From contig JAULSN010000010.1 in NCBI GenBank assembly GCA_033439765.1, positions 992,001-1,056,000 on the forward strand: 64,000 nucleotides of DNA. The letters run 5' to 3'. Position numbers and translations under genes: made by a program. Position 1 is the first letter of the stretch, and each line of letters opens with the position of its first letter. Positions 11,601 through 22,141 of this stretch are shown in pieces. This DNA is from Lasiosphaeria ovina (lineage: Eukaryota; Ascomycota; Sordariomycetes; Sordariales; Lasiosphaeriaceae). The notes below the pieces were generated by a model. That model did not search any database. It was given only the letters and a program-made list of their open reading frames with translations, and was not told the DNA's origin.

Positions 11601-13168
11601 CATCGACCCGCTGAGCTAGCAGTCGCGGCTTGAGAAGATCCCAGGCATTATCGTCTAGGGGCGTGATAATGTGCGTAGCGGCCTGAAAAGAAGGAATGTG
11701 ATGAAGGACATCTGCTGCCAATGGTGGATCGAGAAGTGCGGCACGTCGCTCAATCTCTGCTTTCCTAGATGCTTTCAGTTCCGCTACTTCCTCCATGGTT
11801 CGTTCATGGCGGGGCTGGGACGAAATCTGAGACGTGCCAGGTGGTGGAAGACTTGGCAACGACGCAGATGGAGGAGGAATGGCCCCAGTTGAATGGGTTG
11901 GAGCGGGAAGCACTGAAGTTTCTTCCATGTATCCCGGGTAGAGCTGTGTGCACATTCTGGTGACACCACCGGAGCCATCCCACTTCTCCCATTTCGATGC
12001 CTCGTGGCGCAATTCCTTGCCTCGACCACTAAGACCCTTCAACCACTCATCTACAGTTCCAGGTCCCATGTCCTTCACAACTTGAAACTCGAGCTCTAGG
12101 TCCTTTACGTCTGGAGCCGAGAAGAGTTTGGTGACCTCAAAATCGGCGAGACGTTGGCCTTGCTTGAGTGTCGAAGCAAAGAAGACGTCAAGATCTGGCG
12201 TCAAGAACACGGATGGGAGGGCAGACACAATGGCGGAGGGGATAGATGGTGAAAGAAGAACGTCAAGTTCCTGCGAGCTGTCAGATGTTAACTGTCCCGC
12301 GCTGATTGGTGAGGAAAAAGATAAAAATAAGTACCTTGATAGATCCCTGTACGAGGCATGAGGCACACATGCGCTTGCCGTAGGGCCAGACGACAACCAC
12401 ACTCTCAGCTCCCGGACCGGGGCGCCACGGATTAGGTGGAGGAGTAGCGTGATCTCGGGAATCGAGTTTGCCGCAGGTCTCGCACCTACGTGAACATGCA
12501 AGTCGCCACATATCAAGCTCGGTTTTTGTCCGAAGCGGTGCGGGCATGTGTGGCCAGAAGAATCGCCTTGAAGCCTGCCAAATAGCATTGGGCTTCAAGG
12601 GACCGAGAGAACCACGGTTCACAGAAACAGGAACTTCTCTGCGAACTGATGAGAAGGGGTCAAGATAGAGGTTAAACAATTTGTTGACGCGCAACAAATT
12701 GCCCAGAAGCTTGGCGGGGCAGAAAGTAAAGATATAATGCCAGATCTCGGCAGGCAGGAGAGATTTATCCCTGGCGAGTGAGCTATCGGTTAGGATGGGA
12801 AACTGGCCAAGGTGTGTTGCATAATCCTCGGCCAACTTCATTTTCTTAGGCCCTGCTCTTTCAGAATCGACGCCTTGGCCAGTGGACTTGCGCTTCTTGT
12901 CAAGGACAAGTTGATCGCCCGCGTTTGTGTCATCTGGGAACGCCAGCACATCCAGCGGACCCAGTTCTGGTGTACCGGTAATAGCAGTCACCTTCGGGGT
13001 GGTGCAGTTTTCGTCCGTTCTCATCGACGCATTTCCAGAGTCGGCGTCGGGTTTTCCATCGTCGTCTGCAGGTGTGAGATGTACTGAGTCGTCTCTGTCT
13101 CGGTCCTCTGGTAGCGAAATAGCAGGAGGGCCGGATTGTGTACCAGCAGACTCCTCGTGGAACTCCAT
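8605..13168 (-). CDS. Large F-box-like protein with two cysteine/histidine motifs
   Basis: Two exons: 12335-13168 and 8605-12270, with intron 12271-12334 (GTACTT...CAG), giving 1499 aa. The start is the ATG at 13168; the frame continues upstream without another ATG. An F-box-like helix pair sits at about residues 137-175 (LLPAEIWHYIF ... LLRVNKLFN). A CETCGK ... RMCASCL pair follows and could bind zinc. After it come a helical region, a C2H2-like segment (YCNGCEWNS ... VIQHYAAKH), a long P/Q/Y-rich disordered stretch, a second C2H2-like segment (CKTCHQG ... LVNHFQSEH) and a basic/acidic coiled tail. F-box proteins usually recruit substrates to SCF ubiquitin ligases through Skp1; whether this one does is inference. 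The family is seen across filamentous ascomycetes but its role is unknown to me. Confidence 0.8.
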
Positions 13169-14604
13169 CGCCAAGAGATGAAGTTCCAACAGGACTTTCC
13201 TTGGAGGATTAAAAGCTAGCTGAGACCGAAAAAGAAAGGAAGTAGCGGAAGTGCCCACCACCGCGGCGGTTCAATTGACTAAGAAGCGCGGAAGGAAAAC
13301 GCGTTGAAGAAACACTTGTCTAGCGACGTGGAGGGTGGACAACGAGGCCGGATCAAGTCACGTTGTCTGCGCACAAGAGAGCTTCTTTCCTTGAAAGGAC
13401 GGACATCAAAGTCCAAGGGGAATCGCCAATCCAAGCAGAGTTCTACAAGCTGACCGCGCAAAACCCATAGTCTTTGGTGTTCTGAGTGAAGCGGTTCAGT
13501 CGAACAAACCTCGCAAATGTGATGTTCACTAGTGAGGTTGTGGGCTCCTATAGGAGGTCTGTCGCGCGGTCTGCGGTCGAGGTAAAGCCTGGGAGGGAGT
13601 TGGGGCCCGAAGAAGAAATGAAGGGTAATTTGACGCAGGTGACTATTGAATGCGTGAATTGATTGGGGTCTGTTGGTGGCTGGACTTTTGAATTGAGGGT
13701 GCAGGAATGGGTGAAATGGGAGAACTGGATGAAAAGGAAGAGGCGAAGTGTCGCAAGGGTCTTGGGAAGGCGCACGCGTCGGCGGACTAGCTACCCTAGC
13801 CGTGTGGAGGTAAAGTAGGTAAGGTATGTATTGCATGCATGTATGTACAGGACATCCATACATACTGTACCTGAACTTGGCTCAAGGAATCCGTACCACT
13901 GATCAGGCAGCGTATTTGGGATTTACAGTATTCAATAACAACACCATTCCACTACCGTGCAAGATCGCTCCATTAAATTCTATATGCATTCCATTTTTAG
14001 CTAGCCTAGTAAGACCAGGATGTAACCGTCACACCCTCCAGCTGTAAATGTGCAGTACGGGTGAAAACCAAAGTCAACTTGAATCAGCAAATACAGTACG
14101 AGTACGAAGTACTTACCATATACGGATACTCCGCATATAGATACGGTACACAGTATTAGATGTATACCAGAGCGGACGACGGACGAACACCCGCCAGAGA
14201 ATCATAGTATAGTTTTGATGCTTCGTGATGTTACAAAGAGGTTTACATATTAGAACTAAACAGTGATGAGGGGCAATGTGGTCATGCCAATATATACAAA
14301 GTCGCCGAGGAACAACAGTCAGCTCTGGTCTCGATTCGGCCGACCAAGGCGATTCCAAGCTGTGTGCCGCTCTGTTAATAACCATTTTGCCCATACCACC
14401 GACTGTTTCCTCGCGTATAGTGGTGGTTCTTTTACAAGTATGAAAACAGGACCCGTCTATGAGAACCCACGCGAAGCCAGGCACTCTTAACACGCCAGAC
14501 ATACACCACCTTCCCCCCAGCCTCGCTTCAGTTTATATCCATACATTGCTCCGGCTTGCTGGACTAGCATGTCGGACAAATAGGCAAAAAAAGGGGTAAA
14601 CTAC
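13169..14604. other. Intergenic region, promoter side of the F-box gene
   Basis: Both flanking genes are on the minus strand. The part up to about 13800 is the probable promoter and 5' UTR of the F-box gene. The part around 13800-14560 is AT-richer with many short TA/CATA motifs. No convincing gene is seen. Confidence 0.4.
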
Positions 14605-17226
14605 CTAGATGACCTCGCCGATGATCTTGGCTGCCTCCCGATATGTCTGGAGCAACTTCTCGCACTTCTCACGCTCCTTCTTAACTGCATCGTCTTCGTA
14701 GAGAAGCTCCTCGAAGAGCGTTTCTTTGTACAACTCACTCACAAGTCGGTTCTGCACCACATCCTTGCAGTGGTTGACAAGCAGGTGCATAATAGCTTTC
14801 GGCACCTGATCCGCAATGCTCTCGCGGACGATGTTGAAGTATGAGCTGATAAGCGCCCTAATCAGCTCCGTCTCCATAGCCTCGCGATCTGTCATTGCTG
14901 GCTCGCCGTTGTTGCCCTACAAAAGGCGAACACATTAGCGTCTATCCGAGAAATATTTGAAAGGAAGGGTAGATGGGGTAGCACTTACAAAGTCGGCACC
15001 TTTGGGAGCCTTCATAAAGTCGTAATCATCATCCGCCCGCATATTCTGGATCGGCGATCGTAATGTCTTCTCCTCCGGTCGTCTGATGCTTTGACTGAAG
15101 GTCGGTTCCGACGACTGGCTTACGTGGCGACCAATGTTCGCATTATGCGCAGGCCCCGTTCCAGGCACAAGCGCGCCATCTTTCCCAAAGAAATAGTTGA
15201 GGAACGAGTCTTTTGCGCCTCCCAAGGCCGGTCCGCCGAGCCGGGAAGGCGAAGATGACCGAACACCGTTCAGAGCTGTAGAAATGCCACCTGAGCCGCC
15301 CTCGCGAATAGCTGGCGACAGGCTGCGTGCCCCCTTTCCAACAGTTTTCCGTGCAGTAACGGCATCGTTATTATCGGCGCCAGCGTTTTCTTCCTCTTCC
15401 TCAATCGGAGTGTCAACACCATTCGTGGCAAGCTCCTTCATTCGTCTCCGCTCGCGCCGCTCACGCTCCTCTTGCAGGATACGCTTCCTTTCCCTGTCCT
15501 GCTTATTGCTGACAACATGGCTCATGGCAGCGGCAGCTCCAAGAAAGTTTGGGTGATTAGTGTTGATGTATGCCCTTTGGATAGAGATGAGCGACTCAAC
15601 ATAGGTCGAGGCGGGGCCGAGCCTTTCCCGGAGAAGGTCCGAAACAACCTCGATGAGTTTGGCCTGGAGTCTTGGAAACCGTGAATGTTCCGTCGAGTGA
15701 CAGGTGTGGCAAATCTTGATAAGTTCTTCGTAGACTAATTCCACACAGCGCTGACTGGGAATTTCGAGAAGTTTTATCTGGGGCTTTACAAGCAGATCAA
15801 ATGCCATTTCAGGCACGAACAAGCTGGGCCGCGGGCCGGTGGAGTTGCGGATTGCAGTCCGGATATCAAGTGCAGAGAGGTTTGACGTGGGGTCAATCGA
15901 TTCTAGCGAGCTGCCGAAGACCGAGTTGAAGATGTAGTAGATGCGAGCACCACCGCAAAGCTCCTTTGTCGAGATTTCTGTCGAGGTACCGTCGATGGAC
16001 GAAATGAAAGACGTCGCGAAGCGAGTCATGAGCTGCAAAATGAGTGATCCTCGGTGCTCCTTGCCACTGAAGTGCATGTCCCCGTAGCTTGCAAGCTCTT
16101 GCTGGGTTTGTCCCATTAGAGTGTTGAGCCGAGCCTTGATGTCTGGAAGGCGATCGCGAATGTGCGCCATGAGAGTAGTGTTGAGAGTCTTGGCCAAGAA
16201 ACGAGTGCCACACCGGGTCGCAATGTTCCTATACGCAGGGTGGTGCCTGAAGAACTCGGACTCGGACTTCAGTGCTTCGTCCATGGGCTTGTTGCCTTGG
16301 ATATCCTGTTGCGACCGGTTCACAACTCCTATCCATCCAAGCTTCAGGGGGTAAACACGACCAGACAAGATGTCGAGAGCGTTTGTGCCGTGGTCCATCA
16401 GATCGACCTTTGTAAGGACTCCAATGGTCCTTCGCCCGAGAGGATCAACATGCCGGGCGAGTTTTAGAGCCTCCGAGTTGACGATGTCGACGTTCGCCGG
16501 CGACACAGCCAGAACAATGCTGTTTGGCTTTGCGATGTACTCGGATATCAAATTCCGCGTCTGCTTCTCAATGTCCGTCGGCTGATCTCCAATGGGCACC
16601 TAAACACTCGGGTTAGGAAAGGGAAACAAGCACGAGGCAGGTACCAACAGCGCCACACCTTTGTGAGTCCCGGCAAGTCCACAAGGGTAAGGTTGAGGAC
16701 GTTCGGGGAGAATATTTTCAGATTTATCGGTTGTCGATTGATGCCCTTATTGCTGCCCGCGATCCTCGCGGTTTCGTTCTCGATTTCTCTCTTGACGTCT
16801 CCAAAATCATTGAATCGCCGGTTTGGAATGTGGTGAAATTCAGCCCACTCACTGCGGGGAGCTTGATTGGGATTCTTGTAACCGGTTTGCAGGCTCTCTT
16901 CGGGCTCGTCTTCGGGGACGTTGATGAGTTGCAGGATGAGCGGCCTTCTTGTCACGATGCCGCTGCCGCGAGGCAGAAAATCTCGACCGACAATGTTTTC
17001 AAGCACGGACGACTTGCCTGCAGATTGAGAGCCGACGACGACCTGTACGACACAAGCGGCGAATTAGCTAGTCTGCGACACAGAATGCAATATGGGGTGG
17101 CTCTTTTCTTCGGGTGCATGGGCATACAATCTGAGGCAGATCCAACGAGTCATTTCCGATAGTGTTGAAGACCAAATCTTGCAACTTGTTGACGGTTGCG
17201 AGCAGGTCCTCGCCGAGTGCAGCCAT
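14605..17226 (-). CDS. dnm1: Dynamin-related GTPase Dnm1 (mitochondrial/peroxisomal fission)
   Basis: Four exons: 17128-17226, 16659-17042, 14989-16599, 14605-14916, together 801 aa, all phase-0 junctions. Dnm1 self-assembles on the outer mitochondrial membrane and constricts it using GTP. The GTPase domain shows G1 GSQSAGKSS (residues 37-45), G3 DLPG (about 155-158) and G4 TKVD (224-227). The stalk region follows ([25 protein letters not shown]). A low-complexity variable B insert is rich in RRERR, E and S. The GTPase effector domain is encoded by the last exon (about 700-801, [19 protein letters not shown]). The N-terminus [18 protein letters not shown] and the long B insert fit Dnm1 rather than the paralogue Vps1. 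The start ATG is at 17224-17226, and the 5' end faces cox19. Confidence 0.93.
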
Positions 17227-17965
17227 GGCAACGCTTCAGCAAGCCGTGGGCCTTTGTCGCGTCAACGGCAGCAGCGCGCGTCCTCCCCAAAGAATGGAAT
17301 CCGAAGGCAGGCGTCAGGTCGAGACTCGGTTAGTCGGCGAGATCGAGCTCGATTTCGTTTCGAGATCGACCAGTGGGGACGGAGAAGCCGAGGAAGGAGG
17401 GGCGCGTGCCAGGAACTTAGAAGCAGGTGGGCGCTTGGCCAGGAAGTAAAATCGCACGGCCTCAAAGGACGTCGGGCGCCTGTCTGTCTAAACGACCCGG
17501 GGATGTATGCTTTTGGAAGACGAGACGAGGGCCTCAGGTGGTTGCACAGGAAACCAGAATCTAGGTCGGGGCGACTTGGACCGGGCCGCTGAGGATTTGC
17601 CGTGGCAAGCAGGTAGGTACACAGTAGGTGTGGACTCAGTTCGGCTGTGAGGCGACATAATTTCACGAGTCTCATGCATGGGGAAACTTGCGTGGGTCGC
17701 GTCAAAAAGATTGGTGCCTTAGGCGACAGGTGTAGCTACCTGGTACAAACCTAAGATACCGCCTTTGGCACGTAAGATGGGACCTGAATACCTCAGGTGC
17801 CTCACTACCAGTATTGCTCTTTACATGTCGCAAAACATCCCAATCGACCGGCTCTGTCTTTCACCTTTAATTGTAGATTACAGGAGACTCAGGAGGGCCA
17901 AGCACAGTCGAAGCGGCTACATTTATATCTCAGTGAGACGATATTCGCTTTTGCTGCTTCCGAAC
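17227..17965. promoter_or_regulatory. Divergent promoter region between dnm1 and cox19
   Basis: 739 bp separate the two start codons, which point away from each other. Both products are mitochondrial. No single motif stands out. Confidence 0.4.
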
Positions 17966-18473
17966 ATGAGTACCTTTGGAAGCCCAGGTACTCTTCCGAC
18001 CACAAAGCCATCTCCGTACGTTCCCGTCTTCGGCCAAGCATGTGCCCAATGAGCTAATCAGGTGCGCTCGCTGCTGAAGCCCTCAAAGGGGAAGCTTCCC
18101 TCTTGACCACGACGGTGGGAACTTCTCTCCTCTCCGGCCCATGGCATATTTCTCACTACTGGACCAGGCGAGTGCAAAGATGTTATGATGACCTACTTGA
18201 CCTGCATTAAGAGGGTGAAAGGTGTCAATGAGAATGAGTGCCGGACGCTCGCGAAATCATATCTGTCTTGCAGGATGGAACGGTGAGTTAAATGCATTAT
18301 TACATCCACGTCTTGGCATTTTTCTTTTCTTGGGGGGCGGGGTTTGATAATTGGCTGACTGTTTGGTGCATAGCAACCTGATGGCAAAGGACGACTTTAA
18401 AAACTTGGGGTTTAAGGAGGAAGGGAAAGGGAGTGGTGACGAAGGAGGGGTTAAAGGCGAGCTTCGGTGGTGA
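17966..18473 (+). CDS. cox19: Cox19-type twin CX9C mitochondrial protein
   Basis: Four exons, 17966-18015, 18080-18114, 18168-18282 and 18374-18473, give 99 aa. Cox19 is a soluble intermembrane-space/cytosol protein needed for copper delivery to cytochrome c oxidase, imported and folded by the Mia40 relay. The CHCH core shows both signature pairs, Cys31-X9-Cys41 (CKDVMMTYLTC) and Cys53-X9-Cys63 (CRTLAKSYLSC). It is preceded by RGSFPLDHDGEC and followed by RNLMAKDDFKNLGF, all characteristic of Cox19. The short exon 2 (35 nt) carries RGSFPLDHD and is needed to join the conserved N-terminus to the core. It is divergent from dnm1. The identification is firm; the acceptor of intron 1 (GCTGAAG) is the weakest boundary. 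Confidence 0.92.
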
Positions 18474-18820
18474 AGAGTTTACAATACACCCAGCCGTTCG
18501 AGATGCGGCGGTGAGTGAACTTCTTCAAGTTGACCCCGTGCAAGTATCCGTAAACCGAGGCGCTCACATAGATACTCCATGTCTTCGGGAGGTAAGGTAT
18601 CTACCTATCTACCTTGCCTCTCTACCAACACGGATACTGCCCAGTAAACGCTGCCTACCTACCACCTAGGTAGACTGTTGCATCTCCGTACGTGACCGGA
18701 AAAGTATGGCGTCCGTACGTGGGCTACCTCTACTTCCTGGCAAGGGCGCCTTGGTCCATGGCAAGATCGCACATAATTACGCATCATTTTTCAAGCACAC
18801 ACAATCTAACAGCACATAAA
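18474..18820. other. Intergenic region, cox19 3' end
   Basis: Contains repeated short TACCTACC-like runs near 18598-18670. No gene is seen. Confidence 0.4.
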
Positions 18821-21371
18821 ATGCATCGACGTCTGCGCCCAAGTTTGGGTCCGTGTCGGGCGCCAGGATGGCATGTGACCCGTGACATCTCGACGGCCTA
18901 CACAAAGACGCTCCCTAATCTTCGGATTGGCAACAACACCCGAGTCATGTTTCAATGTTTCACGGGCAAACAGGTTGGCCCACTGCTGGAATTTCGTGGC
19001 AAATTATATACGGCTCTTGCTGACATGGACCAAAAGATTCCATGGCGTGGGGTACCAAGATCGTCGGAGGCGTAACGCCTGGCCGGGAGGGATTTCATCT
19101 CGGACTTCCTGTGTTGCCTATCGTTCGACAGGTGGGCATACCACAGTTGCGAGGCTCGCCCGTTCTTTGACAAGGGTCTGACCGTACGGCAGGCAATGGA
19201 GCAGCTCAAGCCAGACGCGACAGCCATTGAGGGCGAGGTGCCCCTTATCGTGGCGGTTGCTGAACATATCCCTTTGCGTGACGCGCTCCGAGTAGGTCGG
19301 GCATCAAGCGAACCGGACTCTGGTTGTGTCGTGCATGCTTTGGTGTCCCAAAAACAGATTCACTCGATCTTGGAAACACAGTCTAGGTCCAGGCTTGTTG
19401 GCCCCAACTCACCAGGCATCATATCTGCGACTGGGCGATGCCGAATAAGTAGGGCTGTTGGACCAGGACTGAACGGCTGCCCTCTGTTATGGCCGCGGCC
19501 GTGGGCTAATATATAATCACGGCACGCTTCCAACCGCTGTCGTGCTTCTCGCCCGGTAGGATCGGAATCATAGCCAAGTCAGGGACCTTGAGTTATGGGA
19601 GTAACACTTCCCACTTCTTGGGTTTTGTCTCCACCCCCCTCCCCCTAGTTCACCCATCGTTAGGCTGACAGTGCCCAGCGGTGGCATCAACCACAAGAGC
19701 AGGTCTTGGCCAGAGCCTGTGCATAGGAGTTGGGGGCGACATTCTTCCCGGTACAGTCCTTGGCTGTCCTCGAGCAAGACGACGACACGGATGCTATTGC
19801 ATTAGTTGGCGAGATTAGCGGAACCGGAGAAATCGATGCCGCATCCTGGATTCGGGAGCACATATCTCGGACACGGTCCCAAAAGTAGGCAGGCCTGTTG
19901 ATTCGGTCCGTGTTGTTTTCAGACGGGGCTGACGAAAAGCTCGTTGCAGGCCGATCATCGCACTTGTTGCCGGCCTCACGGAAGCCTCGAACCAGGTCAT
20001 GGTATGCTGTCTCCGAGGGCTTGCAACTTCATCAACTTCTGTCTGTCATTCCAAAACTGACAAGACGCGAACAGGGCCACGCCGGCGCCTTTACCGTACT
20101 TGGAGAACCGGACGCGAGAACGAAGATAGTAGCGCTGGAGGATACCGGAGCAACCATAGTCAGCCACCCGGAAAAGTTTGGCGAGGCCTTCAATGCACGA
20201 CTGGATGCGCTTGCGACCAGAGGGCAGGTCAGACACAGGAAGGGGTCGACCGGCGCCGTGACAAAGGGTGAACATCGTCGACAGTTCCACCTGGACTCTA
20301 GAATTGGTGAACGAACACGAGCGGAATTGCACAGAATGGGCAGGCGGGAACGGCGCCACATCTACCTCGCCGAGGGTGTGCATGGACCTCCTCCGGGCTT
20401 CGGGGGAGACTAGCTGCGGTGCCGGTGGCTACTCGGGCCATGGAGAGAGGCGTCTGCTAGCCATTGGAATCAATCGTTCGGCCAGGTCACCCTGTGTCAT
20501 CGCGGCGCCAACAACGGAGCAGGAGTGCCTGGTGCAGACCGTCAAGCGCTATCCTTTTGATTTTGGATGCGGACGCGGACCCAGCGAGCTCGACATTCAA
20601 CGTATCGCCGAACACTTGCAGCTGAGGGACACGGGAATGGCCGCCGACTCATTGGGACACACTGTCGATAGCCTGACAGCCATCTTCTACGAAAAGGAGG
20701 CCTTCCTACTGACAACACACATTGTCGAGCGTATTGGGGGGGGGTCATCAAGGTGGTCGGAGCCCGCTTCGGGTTTCACGACGCGGCTTTTCGCAGCGGC
20801 GGACGGCAGGGCGCCCTGCACACGGCGCTAGCGGCAACTGGTTTAGAACATGGGCCGGACCCGGAGGTGCAGAGGAGCGGCAGTGTGTACATCAGGCTCG
20901 TAGGCGACGGGGCCGTCGGCACAGCTGTGAACGGTGCCGGACTGGCAATGAACACGGTGGATGCGCTACAGGGCAATGCGGCCAACTTCCTAGACACGGG
21001 CGACAAGGCGACCAGCGACACAGTCAAGGCGAGTTTTGAGTTAGTGTTACGAGACCCCCGGGTCCGTGTTGTCTTTGTGAACATCTTTGGGGGTCTGACG
21101 CTGGGCGACATGATCGCGAGAGGCATTATTCTGGCTGTCCCTCAAAGTCCCTGTCGTGGTGCGCATCCGGGGAACGAAGGAGGAAGAGGGCCAGCAGCTC
21201 ATCGCCGAGAGCGGGCTCCCTCTTTATGCCTTTAACGACTTTGACGAGGCGGCCGCCAAAGCGGTGGAACTGTCGATGCGCAAGCCTGGGAGCCAAGGTA
21301 AGAAGGTATTCATTCTACGTACTTCCAACAGTTCCATGATGGTGGGGACGGGAGCGTGCAGTATCCAGTAG
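18821..21371 (+). pseudogene. Decayed succinate-CoA ligase-like locus, alpha part followed by beta part
   Basis: The first half matches the succinyl-CoA synthetase alpha subunit: LPNLRIGNNTRVMFQCFTGKQ from 18911, WGTKIVGGVTPGREG near 19050, KPDATAI, SRSRLVGPNSPGI, SPGRIGIIAKSGTLSY, the active-site block GHAGAFTVLGEPDARTKI near 20070. The second half matches the beta subunit C-terminal region (VNIFGGLTLGDMIARGI near 21080). Several introns still look usable (for example 20001-20075). Defects are several. There is a +1 shift near 19040 (before DSMAWGT), and about 17 residues are missing after DATAI. No AG acceptor remains before FQPLSCF at 19530. Another shift lies near 19755, one in a nine-base G run at 20732-20741, and one near 21140. 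I therefore call it a pseudogene, probably of a single gene encoding both subunits. Assembly indels could explain some defects but not all. Confidence 0.62.
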
Positions 21372-22141
21372 GTACAGCACCTTACACAGTATGTTCAATG
21401 GATACCACCTAACGAGTGGAACATACAGAAGGCCCTGGGCTGTACCTACGCGGAAGGTAAGTAAGGGTAGCGCGACTATCCAGTGCGGGGCTGTCTAATT
21501 TTGTGGACCTTTCCACAGGACCGGGGGAGGAGGCGGGGGGGAAGGGGGAAGGGCGGTCGCTAGGGGAACCCCGTGTTGTCTCTTGCTCAGCGGCCCAATC
21601 GCATGATGGGGAATGTTTCTGCGAAAGGTCGCAGTCCACAGAATCGCTTGAATTGTCCAGGGTCTCGGGGGGTTGACTCACAAGTTTGTTGCTTCTCGGC
21701 CTGCCTGTTTTTTCTTGTTGCTTGCTGGCATTAATCTTCTGCCCGGCAACGTCGATTGCTGGGCGGCCTTTGATTGTGAAACTGCCCTGCCCAGGATAAA
21801 CAGGACCTCCCTCAACCTACAACATACCTTCCATGCCTTCTGCCTCGTCCTAGCATGAAGCATAAATTGGCGATCCCTATCCACACCTCGTTCCTGTCTC
21901 TTCTTCCTACTATTAATAATAAGCTGTACCTACTGTACATCCACACTGTCGGCCTGTTCACTGCCCCCTTACCTACTTACAACTTTGATGCCGCCCACTG
22001 TCTGCATACGCGTACTTATTCTAGCAGCAGCAGCAGCAGCAACCAGGCGACAAGCATTTTTATCCAAAGCCGCTCGTCGTCCTCGACTATTCGTCCTCTA
22101 CTGCCCCAGGCAGCTTGCTAGGTATTTGTTTACTCGGCGCC
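21372..22141. promoter_or_regulatory. Intergenic region and LIM-gene promoter
   Basis: Contains G-rich sequence near 21515-21550 and a CAG/AGC trinucleotide run at 22023-22041 in the likely 5' UTR of the LIM gene. No separate gene is seen. Confidence 0.4.

Noticed and set aside
12336..13261. GTG at 13261 as start of the F-box protein
   Set aside because: GTG starts are not expected in fungi; the first ATG in frame is at 13168 and the extra residues look like translated 5' UTR.
13279..13863. A 194-codon minus-strand frame upstream of the F-box gene
   Set aside because: Composition is UTR/promoter-like (P, H, R, L-rich), with no family resemblance and no splice support.
17770..18057. Plus-strand frames overlapping the start of cox19
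   Set aside because: They are out of frame with the conserved Cox19 exons and have no similarity of their own.
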